From the NCBI GenBank assembly GCA_015501605.1, contig JADNRZ010000005.1, positions 1,240,001 through 1,304,000 on the forward strand: a DNA stretch of 64,000 nucleotides, given 5' to 3'. Both the position numbers and the translations under genes were made by a program. Below, one piece after another: positions 38,449 through 50,500 of the stretch (positions are counted from its first letter, which is position 1; each line of letters begins with the position of its first letter). The DNA comes from Panaeolus papilionaceus (lineage: Eukaryota > Basidiomycota > Agaricomycetes > Agaricales). Below the pieces are notes generated by a model. That model did no database searches. It was given only the letters and a program-made list of their open reading frames with translations, and had not been told where the DNA came from.

Positions 38449-38719
38449 CAGTCATTTAGCGGTCCTTGCAACACGAACAGTCCTTGATACAAACTTGAAT
38501 TTCTCCACCAGTTCTTATCATGTGCCTCTGTAACTTAGCATACGTGTTCATCTATATATTATCTTCAATATACTAGCTCTGCATAGGGATTCCACAGCAC
38601 GATGTCAAGATATGAACCAAGAGATGAGCAAAAATGTGCTAAATACCCTGTATGCATGTTTAATATGTCAAAAGGCTGGTATATTTGCTCTTTTTTTTAC
38701 ATATTTGTAAACATATATA

Positions 38720-39695
38720 CAGTGTCCCACCGTCATATGATACACCAAATAATTAAATTAAAATTTTTCGAACAACGTACAAACATATATTAAAAAAACA
38801 AAGAGGAAACGAAAAATACAAGTGCTACAAGTGTCTTTATAAAAAATCTAAGAAAAATACTGCGAATTGAGGTCAGGAGGAGGCAAAAGGCGTTGGGGGG
38901 GCATATGATGGCAATCACTATGCTATGATACACTGGGTAAATGGAAACCCGGTGAGTCAATCACTCTCCCCTCTCCTTCTCCTGCAGCACCTTGCCTTGA
39001 AGAACTCATTGTGCAACCCAGTTCCAGAGCATAGTGTGAGAAATCGGAATACTTAGACCAGTTTCGACAAGAAATTCCTTTTGGACAACATCACAAACCG
39101 TGCAGTAGCCCATAGGAGGAGGGCAATATTTGATGCACATGCTCTGTTTCTGCTCTGCTTTGTAGAGCAGTACGGCACAATTCATGAGAAGATCATGAAG
39201 CTCATTAGAAGATAGATGTGTATAGGGTGAGGGGATGCATTTTTGACTGGGAGGCATCATGCCTATGTACATAGTATTGACAATGTATTTATACACAGTT
39301 CTTTCCTATGTACTAAAAATAACACCCATTTGTTACAGATATAACATGTCATCCAGTACGCTTTGGAGCATGAAATTACATTCAATTGAGAGCTCTCATT
39401 TATAGCTTTCAATTGGTACATAGAGCGTAGCACATTGTGAAGTACCCTTTCTTCAGCAGAGGAAAACATTTTCAAAATGCTTGAAAAGGTCACCTGAACT
39501 GAGCATCATATGCTCTTTATCTCACCACAGCAGAGCTATCTGACTTCCCTTAAAGCATATTTATATTGACACTATCTATACATACAAAATGCGTGCTTGT
39601 GTGTATTTGCGCGCTCCGAAATGTGGATGCGCGTCGGTGTTTAATGTCGATGTGTATCACAGCATAGTGGTGTATCATATGACAGTGGGACACTG
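38720..39695. mobile_element. Second Tc1/mariner-like MITE, inserted in the outer one
   Basis: 976 bp with 28-bp inverted repeats (27 matching, beginning CAGTGTCCCA) at its ends and TA at 38718-38719 and 39696-39697. An inverted subterminal motif CACTATGCTRTGATACAC occurs at about 38925 and, reversed, at about 39651-39668. No transposase frame is seen. A sister of the outer element by TA target and TIR style but with different TIR sequence. Confidence 0.8.
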
Positions 39696-39924
39696 TATCG
39701 AAACAAATTTATTATCACTTTTATGCACCTGAAAGAGTGCCAACTTCATGTAAAATTCACAAGCCGTCGAGGAGAGCTGTTTGCCCATTTGCGCCACTGA
39801 TGGCCTATGAATGCCGTTGATTACCCCTTTGAAGGATTCTGATCCTGATGATGAAAACTGACCCACATCAGCACCGACCCTAATTCTCATCAGCGGCAGC
39901 CTTATTCCACGTGTCCGGCATGTG

Positions 39925-40808
39925 ACACTGCAGGAAATAAATCATCTTCTTGGCATGGAAGATTCAAAATCTTCTCCAGAGTATTCTCTATAATCTTCCT
40001 TGCTGAGAAGATGAATAATCGACAAAGGGACTCAATGGGATTGCAACTCGATCACATTCCCTTTCATGCGTGAATATTCATTAGAATAATTATAAGTATC
40101 ATTATTATTGGGATTTATAATTATTACATTGAATAGTTTGAATATTATTATATGCAACTCATGATAAGTACCAGATGACATCAGGAACTCCTCCGTTCAC
40201 ATTTTTCGGTTTTTAAAATACTGAAAACCGCTTAGAAATAGAAAAAACCGTAAAAACCCGAAACCTAAAAACCCATGTATGTTTTTCTAAAAACCATCTC
40301 TAGCCTAAATATTTTAATCTAAGTCAAAACCCCTAAAACCTCCAGAAAACCCGGAAAACTCATAAAAAATATCTACAAAATAAATCTAAATTACAGGCAA
40401 GATGGGCAGTCTAATTAAAATCTAGTTGCTAAAGTAGTCATATTCAATACAAAATCGCTAAAATTACCTGCTATTGATTTATGTGGTAGGTTTTAAGAGT
40501 TTAAATGGTTTTATGAGTTTAGAGGTTTTTGAAAACTAAAAAATCCTAAAAAACGCACGAAACCTCAAATGTGAATGGACAGTTTGCTGATGGACATAAG
40601 ACAACATAACTGATTTATTCCAAGGGTTAGCTAACCTCAACAAAGGGAGGAGTACCTAAACCAGGCCTTAGCCAACAGAAGTTTAACAATGAGAATAATC
40701 TGGTCTACACATGAAAGGATCGAGAAGTTTGTAGAGAAGATTCAGAGTAGATTGTAGAGAAGATTTTGAATCTTCTACGACAAGAAGATGATTTGTTTCC
40801 CGCAGTGT
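39925..40808. mobile_element. Third inverted-repeat element with long TIRs
   Basis: About 884 bp bounded by imperfect inverted repeats of roughly 50 bp (ACACTGC, then AAATCATCTTCTTG and AAGATTCAAAATCTTCT). No clean target duplication is visible, so the superfamily is not assigned. AT-rich inside; no transposase. Confidence 0.65.
40179..40592. mobile_element. Innermost inverted-repeat element
   Basis: 414 bp with 26-bp ends matching at 20 positions (CATCAG ... TTCACATTT). The interior is full of short A/T tracts of the AAAACCC/TTTTTGG kind. Sits inside the third element, so it is the youngest or part of that element's own structure. Confidence 0.5.
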
Positions 40809-41028
40809 GATGGCATCCTGTTGCAAGGACTGATTCTGGTTTTTGTTGCATGTTTTAATCATTTGTACTCTACGCTGGCTGGTTTTGCGTTTTCTTCTAT
40901 TTTTATTTCATATTAGTGTAGAGATAGCCTATTTGTACATGTCTACCAAATTTGGAAGCAATCCGTTCACATATCATATCACGATTAAGCAAATAAATTT
41001 GGCTGTTGCAAGGACCGCTAAATGACTG

Positions 41029-42137
41029 TATATGCAAGGTCGGGTTATATGACCACAAATTGAACAATCGCAGCCCCATAAGCAACCTGTAAGAGCAGAA
41101 TTTCCTACCCCATAAATTCCCGACCCCATGGATATTTTGGCTTTGTAGGGCAGGGGGGGATTCATCCTTACATCACACATCAATAGGAATTATAATTGAA
41201 TATATTAATCACCACATCAAGTGGCCGGTATAACCACAAGTGATATATGTATGTATGTACTGATTGTAGTTTACACATAAAATATAAAAGCATGACATAC
41301 CAAGTGGGGGAAATGGGATATGAGGATACTGTGATGGTGCATTGAGAAAGGGTACAATTGGCACAGAGAATCAAGGACTTACTGCAGAGCCTACACTAGC
41401 TCTAAACCATATGTACATCCTGCATTGAATTAGATTAGATCCCCCGCTTTGGCCTGAAAAAGGAGTCTGAAACTTGAAAAGCATTGAATGGATTATGAGA
41501 GTTGTGTATATGAGGACTTGAATGAAGACTTACAAGTGAATAGATGGACAATGGACTGACAAGTGACCAGCCGGACAGGAGCGGTTAACTACATTGAAGT
41601 TGAAGTGTCGGGATGGCGGTGGTGAATGACAGAGAAACGTTCGTCGAAGTTGCCATAAATAGGGCTGAACCATAAGTCACATGCTATATGTCGTAACATT
41701 TGACTTAGAAATATTTCCAAGTCAACGCAGTGTGAATTTGGAGAAATTTCGAGGGCAGAATTGACGCCCCGTGGCCAGGTTTTGTACCATAAACCCGCCC
41801 TCATGTTTAACTAAGATAACTTTCCACCTACTGGGCGGGTTATTCCCTTAGCTAATCCCACCCCAATTCCCTGGCCATGTAATTCTTGACTCTATGAGTC
41901 ATAATTTCCAGCCTCGAAACCCTACCAGTCAGTTTTCCCGCCCTCTATGGTTTTACAGTGGGAGATACAGGGGAAGCTCAAAACAATTCAATACGATTCG
42001 GACCATTAGAACAACGTTAAAGTCGCGAAATAGCGGAAACTAAGGCGAATATCAGTACACAGTCAGTATCATAGGCAGCTGATCACATACTCGGAAAATC
42101 CTTTCGAAGGAGGAAGCCTTGTACCCGTGCAGACTAC
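41029..42137. other. Gene-poor, AT-rich stretch
   Basis: No open frame with a motif was found. Upstream region of the GH43-like gene. Confidence 0.4.
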
Positions 42138-42145
42138 TATAAATA
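42138..42145 (+). promoter_or_regulatory. TATA-like box of the glycosidase gene
   Basis: TATAAATA about 155 bp before the ATG at 42299, a usable fungal core promoter position. Confidence 0.45.
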
Positions 42146-42298
42146 GTCACAGCATCCAAACATCAGCACTCATGCATCGTATGGTGAAGAATAATTCTAC
42201 CGTCATGAGCAGTATACGGTCTATACCCCGGGCCCTTCTATCCGTTATAAATGGTTAGACACTTCGACTCGAACTAACACCGTTTGTCATTGCCCACT

Positions 42299-43651
42299 AT
42301 GTTTGGTCTTCGAAGGCTCGCTTCTCTGGTTGCCTTGGTTGGGTCTGGCGCGTTGCTATCGAGCGCTGCTCCTTCAGCGGTAAACCCAGCACACAATATC
42401 ACGTCGACCATGCCTGAGTTGTCACCCGAGCTTTTCAAGCGAGCGATCTCGTCTCCATACGTCTTTACTGCTTTCACTTCTGCATCAGAGTCAAATCTTT
42501 ATGTTTACACTTCGAATGACGCAACCAACTTTTCTCTGTTGAAGGGACCCACATACACCCCTCCGTCTGGACTCATCCGTGACCCAAGTGTGATTCTGCA
42601 TACCGAGTGAGTATCGTTCGAGTGTTTCACTGTGGCTGCAATGTTGATTTCTATTCGAATAGCGGACTTTACTACATCGCATGTTCGTACCTCCCCCGAT
42701 ACTATACATTGCATTGACACCATGATCAGACACCACCAACTGGTCCGGAAATAACTTCGCCATTGCGGTATGCGTTCACAAGACTAGAATATATTACCCC
42801 TATCTGGCCTAATCCAGAGCGTGTTTCTTAGAGCAGCTCGAACCTTCAATCTTGGACGTTGAGAGCCACCATTTCGACTTCATCCTCAGTCATCAACCCG
42901 GTCAATACATGGGCGCCTGTTAGTAACTGCTTTGATATCGATTACGGAACGCTGCTTGATTTGACTCCTCTATTAGGAATTCTTCAAAGACCCAAGGACG
43001 GGACAAATAAACATCATCGTCTCACTTTCCACAGGCAGCTACGGCCCCTTCTTGCCATATGCATTCACCGCCCTCGATTCCAGCCTGACGCGGTGGAGCG
43101 GACCCACAGTCCTTTCTGGTATTTCTAACGCAGGTCTTGGATACATCGATACATTCCCTGTCTTCTTCAAGTACGTCCCTCTGTTAAGCGCCCTCATTAA
43201 AAGCACATCGCTGACGAAAATGACCACAGCAACCAATACCATATTTTCACAAAGGCTGAGTCAAACGGAAAGAAGACAATCGAGCATGCCGTCGCCAACT
43301 CATTGACCGGTCCGTACAACTTTGTCCAGACTGGCAACTTTGCTGGATGGGGTCAGGCTGAAGGCCCATGCATCACCATTCTTCCCAATGGCAAATTCAG
43401 ACTGTGAGTGGTGATATTATTTCCTCGAATAACACGGCTGGTGATTTACGCATTTTTCAACTAGTTTCGCCGACGGCTTCAATTCAGGTATGGTTGCGAT
43501 ACACAATGAATCATCCGAACGCAATGCTGACCCCCATTTTTCAGGCAAATATATCTACTCTGACTCTAGTGACCTCTACAGCTGGTCCGGATATCAAACC
43601 ATTCCGGGATTGAGTGGAACCGTCAGACATGGAACTGTTTTGAAGCAGTAA
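42299..43651 (+). CDS. Secreted GH43-like glycosidase
   Basis: About seven exons from ATG 42299 to TAA 43649-43651 encode roughly 320 residues. A signal peptide (MFGLRRLASLVALVGSG) is followed by a propeptide ending in the Kex2-type site LFKR, then a five-bladed-propeller enzyme. The candidate general base Asp is in RDPSVI, WAPEFFKDP matches the second family motif, and the acid Glu is in AEGPCI. YYIAYTTNWSG and YIDTFPVFF are also family-like. It would trim arabinose or xylose side chains from plant cell-wall polymers outside the cell; the exact substrate is not readable. Catalytic residues all present. Fits beside the cutinase as part of a plant-degrading secretome. Confidence 0.8.
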
Positions 43652-44354
43652 TAGCCTATCCACATTACACAAGGGGCCGTTGTATGTAGGCTTGCAGCAC
43701 ATACATCAACTGTCCTGTATTGGTGCCACGAGACAAAGGAGACGGCTTAGTTCACAAAAAAAAAAAAAAAATTCTACACTGAAGGATGAGATAATGACGA
43801 TGAGCCGGTTTTTGATTCATAAATTAAATGCCATTTCGTATCCTAGTCGTAGAGGTTAGCATAAGTTTTCGTACGATGGTCGGAATTGAAGCTAGGTTGC
43901 CTATTGAGTCCTGTAGATTTGATCTGCAACAATAAATATAAAAATGACAGAAGAGTGGTAAGTCGTTTCCCGTAGCGAATAGATTTTTTTAGCCCGATAT
44001 ACGTGATGCTATTCCTTCCATGACGACTTCTGTCAAGAAATCTTGGTTCAGGATTATCGGTGAAAGTTGGGACTTTGAAGATGGGACGCTGGTCACAGCA
44101 GGATCATAACGTAAGGTATCTGTCGTGCTTGATGCTTTCCTGGTGTGCAGAAAACGATTGCTTAGATGGAAGCTACATGGCACCCTCCCCCGAACTAGGG
44201 GTAAATCGTCGTTGGGCAGTTTGTGCGGTGAACCCATCAAGAAAAGGAGGTAATTTAGCCACTGAGAACTAGACAGTTAGATAAGGGTAAAACAACGGCC
44301 AAATCGTGACCAGTACAATTGAGTAGAAGGACATAACAGTTTACAGAATTATAC
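43652..44354. other. Convergent intergenic region
   Basis: Between the 3' ends of the glycosidase and VPS68. A run of about 16 A near 43757 is the only feature noticed. Confidence 0.45.
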
Positions 44355-45230
44355 TTATAGAGTGAGGTTATACTCATATTCGTTGCTCGTGTTTTGTGCA
44401 ATCCATAGAACAACGACGGAGAGCATAAGTGCCACACTCTGGGAGACATTCGCGTAGCCATAATAAGTGAACTGGGCTGGATATCCTCCCATCAAATATT
44501 TGAGGACAAGGACGGTCTTTTGGTAAATAGTGTCAGTACAGCATAGGGCTTGTTCGGGACTTAGAACGCACCACACTGCCAGCAAGGCCGCCTGCCATGA
44601 GAGCAAAACCAATGAAGAGGAACAGTCGGGCTCTCCACACAGCCCTGGAGTCTCCGAAACCTTCTTCGCCTCTTATTCTGTCCTTGTCGATGAGATTAAT
44701 GACCAGATAGCCAAGTAAAGAGCAGATCCCAGGAACCCAGTCTACAAAGGTGACATGAACGGGCGGTGGAGTTCCAGGTTGCGAGCCCCAAGGTGATTTA
44801 GCGTGCGCCGAAAGAACTACTGCATCAAGGAATGTCCAATTGGCTAGAGCAAACTGAAGAAAACAGTTGCATGAGGGGTGTGGTGAAATGGCTGGACAAG
44901 TTCACATACCAAGGCTCCGGCTAGATACACCCCTACTGTTCTTCTGTGCTTTCCCAGTGTGAATTCCGGGAATGGGTTCAAGCAGACCCTCCTGGGATCA
45001 TAGTTGGATCGTGGTAGTGCCATGTATGAATGAAAGTGGTTGGTCGATGGTAGTGGTGGCAGCAAGGCAGGTCGAGGCTGCGGTGATGACGACTGGTTGT
45101 GACTTGAGGCACCGTGAGAATATTCTCCCTCATCGGTGTAAATGTTGTGCTCAACCCGAATAGCGATGCGAAGAGGTTTCCTTTCTGATTGATTACCTAG
45201 AAAAGAGTTGAAGACTCCAGGTGTGTTCAT
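44355..45230 (-). CDS. VPS68: Vps68-like vacuolar protein sorting membrane protein
   Basis: UPF0220/TMEM50 family; yeast Vps68 acts with Vps55 on endosomes in sorting to the vacuole. ATG 45230, three or so exons, about 250 residues. After a Pro/Ser-rich N-terminal extension, the family core starts at FDPRRVCLNPFPEFTLG-like sequence (here YDPRRVCLNPFPEFTLG). It continues through TVGVYLAGALFALANWTF, VTFVDWVPGICSLLGYLVIN, DSRAVWRARLFLFIGFALM and TYYGYANVSQSVALMLSVVVL to NEYEYNLTL. Four membrane helices as expected. The family core is strongly conserved and intact; the N-terminal part is longer than in yeast. Confidence 0.9.
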
Positions 45231-45680
45231 AGGGCGTGCGTAGGGCTTTAGAAGAATGTGTGTTGAGGTTCAGAGTAGCAATGCCAACAAGTGGCTCCGA
45301 GCGGAGATCAGTCACTCATATTGTCATCCGACGCCGCCAAACGTCTAGATGCAATACTTGACGCTGATGATTGATGCAACATGCTAAACGGGACCGACGC
45401 TGCGCGCGGCAACATCCGATGCCTTTTCTCTGCTTTATATGGAACCTGGCGAATACAAATGAATAACTTTGAGCCATAGTGAATGGATGCTCCTCATACA
45501 TAGATTACTTGTCTTTGAATGTGGTTATACACAGTGTTTCAGCCAATTGACTTAAAAGCAATGCAACCCTAAATAATATTACACTGAAAAGAGGAATACT
45601 AGTTTACATGATTTTTTTTGGAAGACAATTAATACAGTACAATCAAAGAAACTGGATGGAGTGGAGGTAGCCTGAATAAG
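45231..45680. other. Intergenic, nothing recognised
   Basis: No gene-like frame; AT-rich. Confidence 0.4.
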
Positions 45681-46503
45681 TTAAGTGGTAAGATATAATG
45701 AAGACCATAAATTCATACAATGCTCACAGATGTAGCTCGGGGCACCCAGGTCGTCTCTGCCAAAGTCAAAGGGGACCGGAAAGTTTACCCGACGTAAGTC
45801 AAAATCGAGGGAAACAAGAGCATTGTCTATGCGTGACTGCAAGAATTCAGGTGGATACAAGGAATTGTTTTTATCGAAAATAGGCAGGGGATTAAGGTCG
45901 AATTCTTTGAGAGTGTAGTATAAGTCCTTGGCATAGTCTGGACGGATAGGCCAAGGAGTATTTACTTGAAAGTATAAACACACTGTGAGAACAAAAAAGT
46001 GGGACAGACATCATAGCAGCTGAAGCTCACCAGAAAAGGCAGGTGTCATTTTGACGCGAAACAAGTTGCGGCACAAGTTTAAATGAGGTTTCTCCTCAAA
46101 TATGTGATATGGAGCCCTGGGGTGATTCAGATAAAGGGAAAAAACAATCCGATCAGTTTTGAACAGCATACCAACTGACATCGTCGCAGTTGACAGTTTT
46201 GCGAAGGCGGTCAATATCGTTGATGACATCATGGAAATGACAACTGAATTCAGTGAACTTCTCCGTTGAGGGGTAAGGGCTGACAACTTTAAAGTCTAAT
46301 AAAGCGTCATGGAGGTGAGTGGTCCTGTTCATATAATCACCATGTGTCCACATGTTGACCTCACAAGCAGGATCAACGAAGGCTGACACAGTCCAGCGGC
46401 CCAAAATGTGATCCTCTAAAGTTACTGTTAACAGCGCAAGTGCAAAGGGGCAACAGGTCTTACGAGAATCAAGGAAAAGGTCGGGAAATGCGGTGGAAGA
46501 CAT
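45681..46503 (-). CDS. Unrecognised protein (three exons)
   Basis: From ATG 46503 (MSSTAFPDLF) three exons join cleanly (introns about 46118-46172 and 45982-46029) to TAA 45681-45683, about 240 residues. Contents: HILGRWTVSAFVDPACEVNMW, FSCHFHDVINDIDRLRK, then PHLNLCRNLFRVKMT and VNTPWPIRPDYAKDLYYTL, ending DFGRDDLGAPSYICEHCMNLW. No domain, signal peptide or membrane helix recognised; Cys pairs near the end (CEHC) could bind metal. Probably lineage-specific. Clean splicing and steady coding character support it as a real gene. Confidence 0.55.
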
Positions 46504-46660
46504 TATGCACAAATGATGACAGGGAGGCACAAGGTAGGTCCCCCCTCCCTGCTTACAACTTTGTGTGGTAGAACGATGACGTTTATGTAAGACATCAAAG
46601 CTCCCATATCATGCTGTATACCGTGCCACCGAACTGAACTGTCTACACCCTATCTTAGCC

Positions 46661-47584
46661 ATGTCCAACATTGATTTGAAAAATATCATCCGCGAATCTC
46701 TCGAGAACATAGGTCAGGTTTAATGATGGCTCTGCTGTGTTGGTACTTATCTTTTTCCGTTTGTAGAAAAAGATGCAGCGTCTGACCCGACTTACGAAAT
46801 TGTAGGGCGTGTCTCACCCAACACAACGTTTTTAGGACCTGTTGGCTTTGCTCCTCCCAAGAGTGACCTCGCCTCTGCGGAGTACCTAGTTACTCTTTCT
46901 CGCCCTTCTTCATCGGATCGAGATGAAGAACAGCGTCGAAACTTGGACCAACAGTTCGATCGACATGTTTCGCAGATTCGCATCATCCAAAATCAACTGT
47001 CTCACGGCAAAGATGCTGAGTACGTTCAGAGCGTCTGTATTGTGTTTTCTCCACCTTTCCGCTAATGAACACCTTCTGTAAAGATTCCTATTGGTGTACG
47101 AGCATGGTCAGCAAGCTGTGCGTCTACGGCGACTAGTCTTTGATCGCCGTTCTCCCAATTCAGCTGGTGAGCATGATCGGGGTAGTTGATATCTCGTGTG
47201 TGGGATGTTAACCCTTTCGACCAGAGTCTAGCTCCAATCACAATGACACATCGTGGCCAATTCCTTTGGAATTTCGCGCCCAATATGACGAGATTTCTGG
47301 TCTGTTTACCCCTCGGGCTTTGTCGATTTTCGATAAGACTGGCCAGCCGTTCAGCGTTTCTGTGGCTGACAGCCATATTAAAAATCGTCTTGTGAAAGCA
47401 AAGTATCGTATTCACCATCTAGCATTGTCGAGAGGAGAGCCTGGTGATGAGGTTGACCTATTCCTCGGTAAGTCCACATGAACTGTCCCGTTTATTCATG
47501 GAAGTCTTTGATCTCATCGATTCATCTAATTGCCACATTCAAACTCTGATAGGTATCATTCAACGCATTGACTGCTTAGAGTAG
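46661..47584 (+). CDS. Unrecognised gene, 5' part; interrupted by the Helitron
   Basis: ATG 46661 (MSNIDLKNI) and four introns lead through QQFDRHVSQIRIIQNQLSHG, FLLVYEHGQQAVRLRRLVF and PRALSIFDKTGQPFSVSV to GIIQRIDCLE, then TAG at 47582-47584. Alternatively a donor at 47581 (GA|GTAG) lets the frame continue at 55548, past the Helitron. Helical, charged, no known domain. If the first ending is right, the product is about 200 residues; if the second, about 265. The gene is best read together with 55548-55803. Confidence 0.55.
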
Positions 47585-50500
47585 TGCGAGTAAAGACTGT
47601 GCTCAAGTTGAAGACCATCGGGTAGTGTTGTTTCAGGTTAAAGTCGCACATGTAACCCAGAGCGTAAAATGACCTCGTTCGTGAAATGCTATGACCCCAA
47701 CTCGTCGGTCGTTATTGCAGCCCTTCAGCGCATTAAGGCGATATATCTACAACTACCTACTTTATTACACGGTTACTATACACGACTCACTCCAAAATCT
47801 CTGACATTTCTCATAATTAAGATATGGTTTGTATATAGAGCAATACATGGTCGGAAACCTCCCCATGTCTCCAGTTCGACTTGGTCCGAAGCATTAATAT
47901 CCCCGTGATACGTAGCACTGGCTCCCTTCATGCCATCATGGCCGAAGACGGACCCGTCTTCTGAAACCACTCTACACACGAAATGAAAATCACTATAGTA
48001 AATTATACCAACTAAATGATATTCTCCAATGCTCTCTATGTGAACCGAACGATCCAATTTAACAGGTACACTGTCAGATCTTCTCATAACCTCGAAGCAC
48101 AACAAGTCGGAGTATTCATGAGAGATGTATGCACGACCGCCACAGCTACATCGACCCACGCTGCTCTGACGTCTCAAAATATCGTCAGCAATGGAATGAG
48201 CACGATACGACACGGCATTATACCGACGAAGTGGGACAATACCAAAACTTTTGATAGCTGCGCTTTGGCAACATTTTTCACATTTAACTAGTACATCGTC
48301 CGATAGGTTGCCTGAATTCAATAAATGTGATGTCAGCTGTAATAAATCGACGCCTTGTCTGCCATATGTGTATGTGGAAGGATATGCGTTCATCATGAAT
48401 TGCTGCCACGCGTCGCGTGCGTGCGTCGGTGTGAACTCATCTGTCGTGCCGACTCTTGACAGAGCACTAATACAGATCTTCATAGGCAGACTGTACTCAG
48501 ACAGGCGAGTGATGAAGTCTAAAGACCCACATTTGAGAACATTGTGTAACAAAAATATCCAGCTGTCAAAGGCACAACTCCAGTTGTCTGGATCCCAGAC
48601 AGGCCCAATGGACACAGGTACTGGTGATGCTCCGGGGAGATCGTTACTGAGCAGACTGTTTTCCTTGGAGCTCTCAGATTCCGTACTAACATAACGAAAT
48701 TTTTTCATGGGTGGTATAGACATGTTGGACTGCGATGTAGTATGGTCTTCGTCTTTATGATTCCACCGACGCTTACGCATAAGTTCTTCCACCGCAGTTA
48801 GGGTGTCATTCTTGACCTTGAACGCGATATTTGGTTTTTTCGTGGGAACAACGTCAGGTTCGTCTTTCCCTCGAATGACGGGGTGCCAATCCTGTTCCTC
48901 ATCACAAGCCCTCCATGCCCTGTAATTGTTGATGGTGTCTTGCCGTGTTTCTCCAATTATATCATGCGGCAACTCTCCCTCAAACCACAACTTAGTAATA
49001 AGATCCAGATAGTTCAAATCTCGAAACTCTTGCCGGAGCGCTCCATCCAGTTCACCAGTGACTTGGGAATGGCTAAATGAACGCACAATCAGTGTGCCAT
49101 CCAGAGTAAGACCTCGTGACAAGCAGGTGTAAACGCCATGGAAAGTCCTGCAGCGTGCCACATCAACTACATTTATGGCCCTGCCCTTTCCTTGAGATGC
49201 GTAATCCGTCATTCCAAAATTAGGCAGTATGGGGACCTGAGTCCTTGATATTCTAATCACACGATCGCTTGGAAGTCTGGCCGGCACAGACTGGGTTTGA
49301 CATGTTATAGGAACGACATTCTCGGGCAGCTTTTCAACCCTCACAGACTTAGGAGGATTGATCAGTTCCACAAACAGGACTTCAAGTTTCCTACGATTCT
49401 TGAAACCTTTGATGTCAGACGAGGTCCAACCTACAACACGTCCTTCTTGACCTCGGGTAATGCACAGTTCGGTGGCTTGATTATAACGAATCATTACAGG
49501 CATACCTAGGCAAAGCTTTAAGCAACCTGCGATCTGGTCACTTGTGTCTGGCGGTTGCATCCATAATCGAACCTGGTCTGAGGGGTCCAGAGTTTTACTA
49601 CCGACTTGTGGTTTGGCCTGTTGAGGAACTTGCACACGGTTCGTAGACACAATTCTATCTTCACTGAAAAATTCATGCAATGGCTGTCCAACCTCATTTG
49701 CGAAGCGAGTCGCATGCACATCATTAAATAAGTCTTTGTCGCAATTTCGAGCTGTAATGATAGAAACATTCTTCCATGGTGCATTATCTAATGAAAGTCC
49801 TGGGTTTATTTCAGCCACTCGGGACTCTAGTAGCGCAATGTCTTCCTTCGTACACACCTTGTAACGCAGGTTTTCCAGCGCTCTTCGGAATGCAACCTCC
49901 CTAGGACTGTTCCCTAGCTGACGCATGTTTTGCTTCAGAATGACTACGCATGTGAACTGTAGCCAGTAGTGCTTACCCAAAGCGGCTGTCTCCTGAGGTA
50001 ATTTGGTGCGTGCCGATTTAAGCATGCTTATATTTCTACTGTACAGAGCTTTACCGTGTATTGGAGGCAACTGTGCGAAATCACCTGCTAATATGACGTG
50101 CAGACCACCAAAAGGCTCAGGTCTCTGTGTTGCCGCGGCCAGACGTGAACTTATCAATGCAAGATGATCACAAGATACCATTGACATTTCGTCAAGTAGA
50201 ATATATTCAACGCCTCTCAAACGCTCACGCAGATCCTCCAAGGATGGATCTCTACCGGATCTATATCTTGTGGATCTACCCAACCCCAAAAATGAGTGAT
50301 AGGTCGAACCTCCAATTAAAGCTGCCGCTGTGCCTGTTGGACCAAGCAGAACAAATCGATATGGTTCATCGCGACGATTAAAATAATTTACGAGTGCATG
50401 GATCACACAAGACTTTCCTGTTCCGCCCATACCTCCCAAATGCATAAGAAGCTGATCAGGTGAGATTGTAGACGCATGATTTCCGATTATTCTGAAGGCA

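Larger units (their letters stand above)
38449..41028. mobile_element. Outer Tc1/mariner-like MITE, interrupted by nested elements
   Basis: Exact 25-bp terminal inverted repeats (beginning CAGTCATTTAGCGG) at 38449-38473 and 41004-41028, flanked by TA on both sides (38447-38448, 41029-41030). Without the two inserted elements it would be about 720 bp and has no transposase, so it is non-autonomous. Perfect TIRs despite heavy later insertion suggest fairly recent activity. Confidence 0.8.

Noticed and set aside
47669..47908. Plus-strand frame overlapping the Helitron 3' end
   Set aside because: It overlaps the Helitron coding end in antisense and shows no family similarity.
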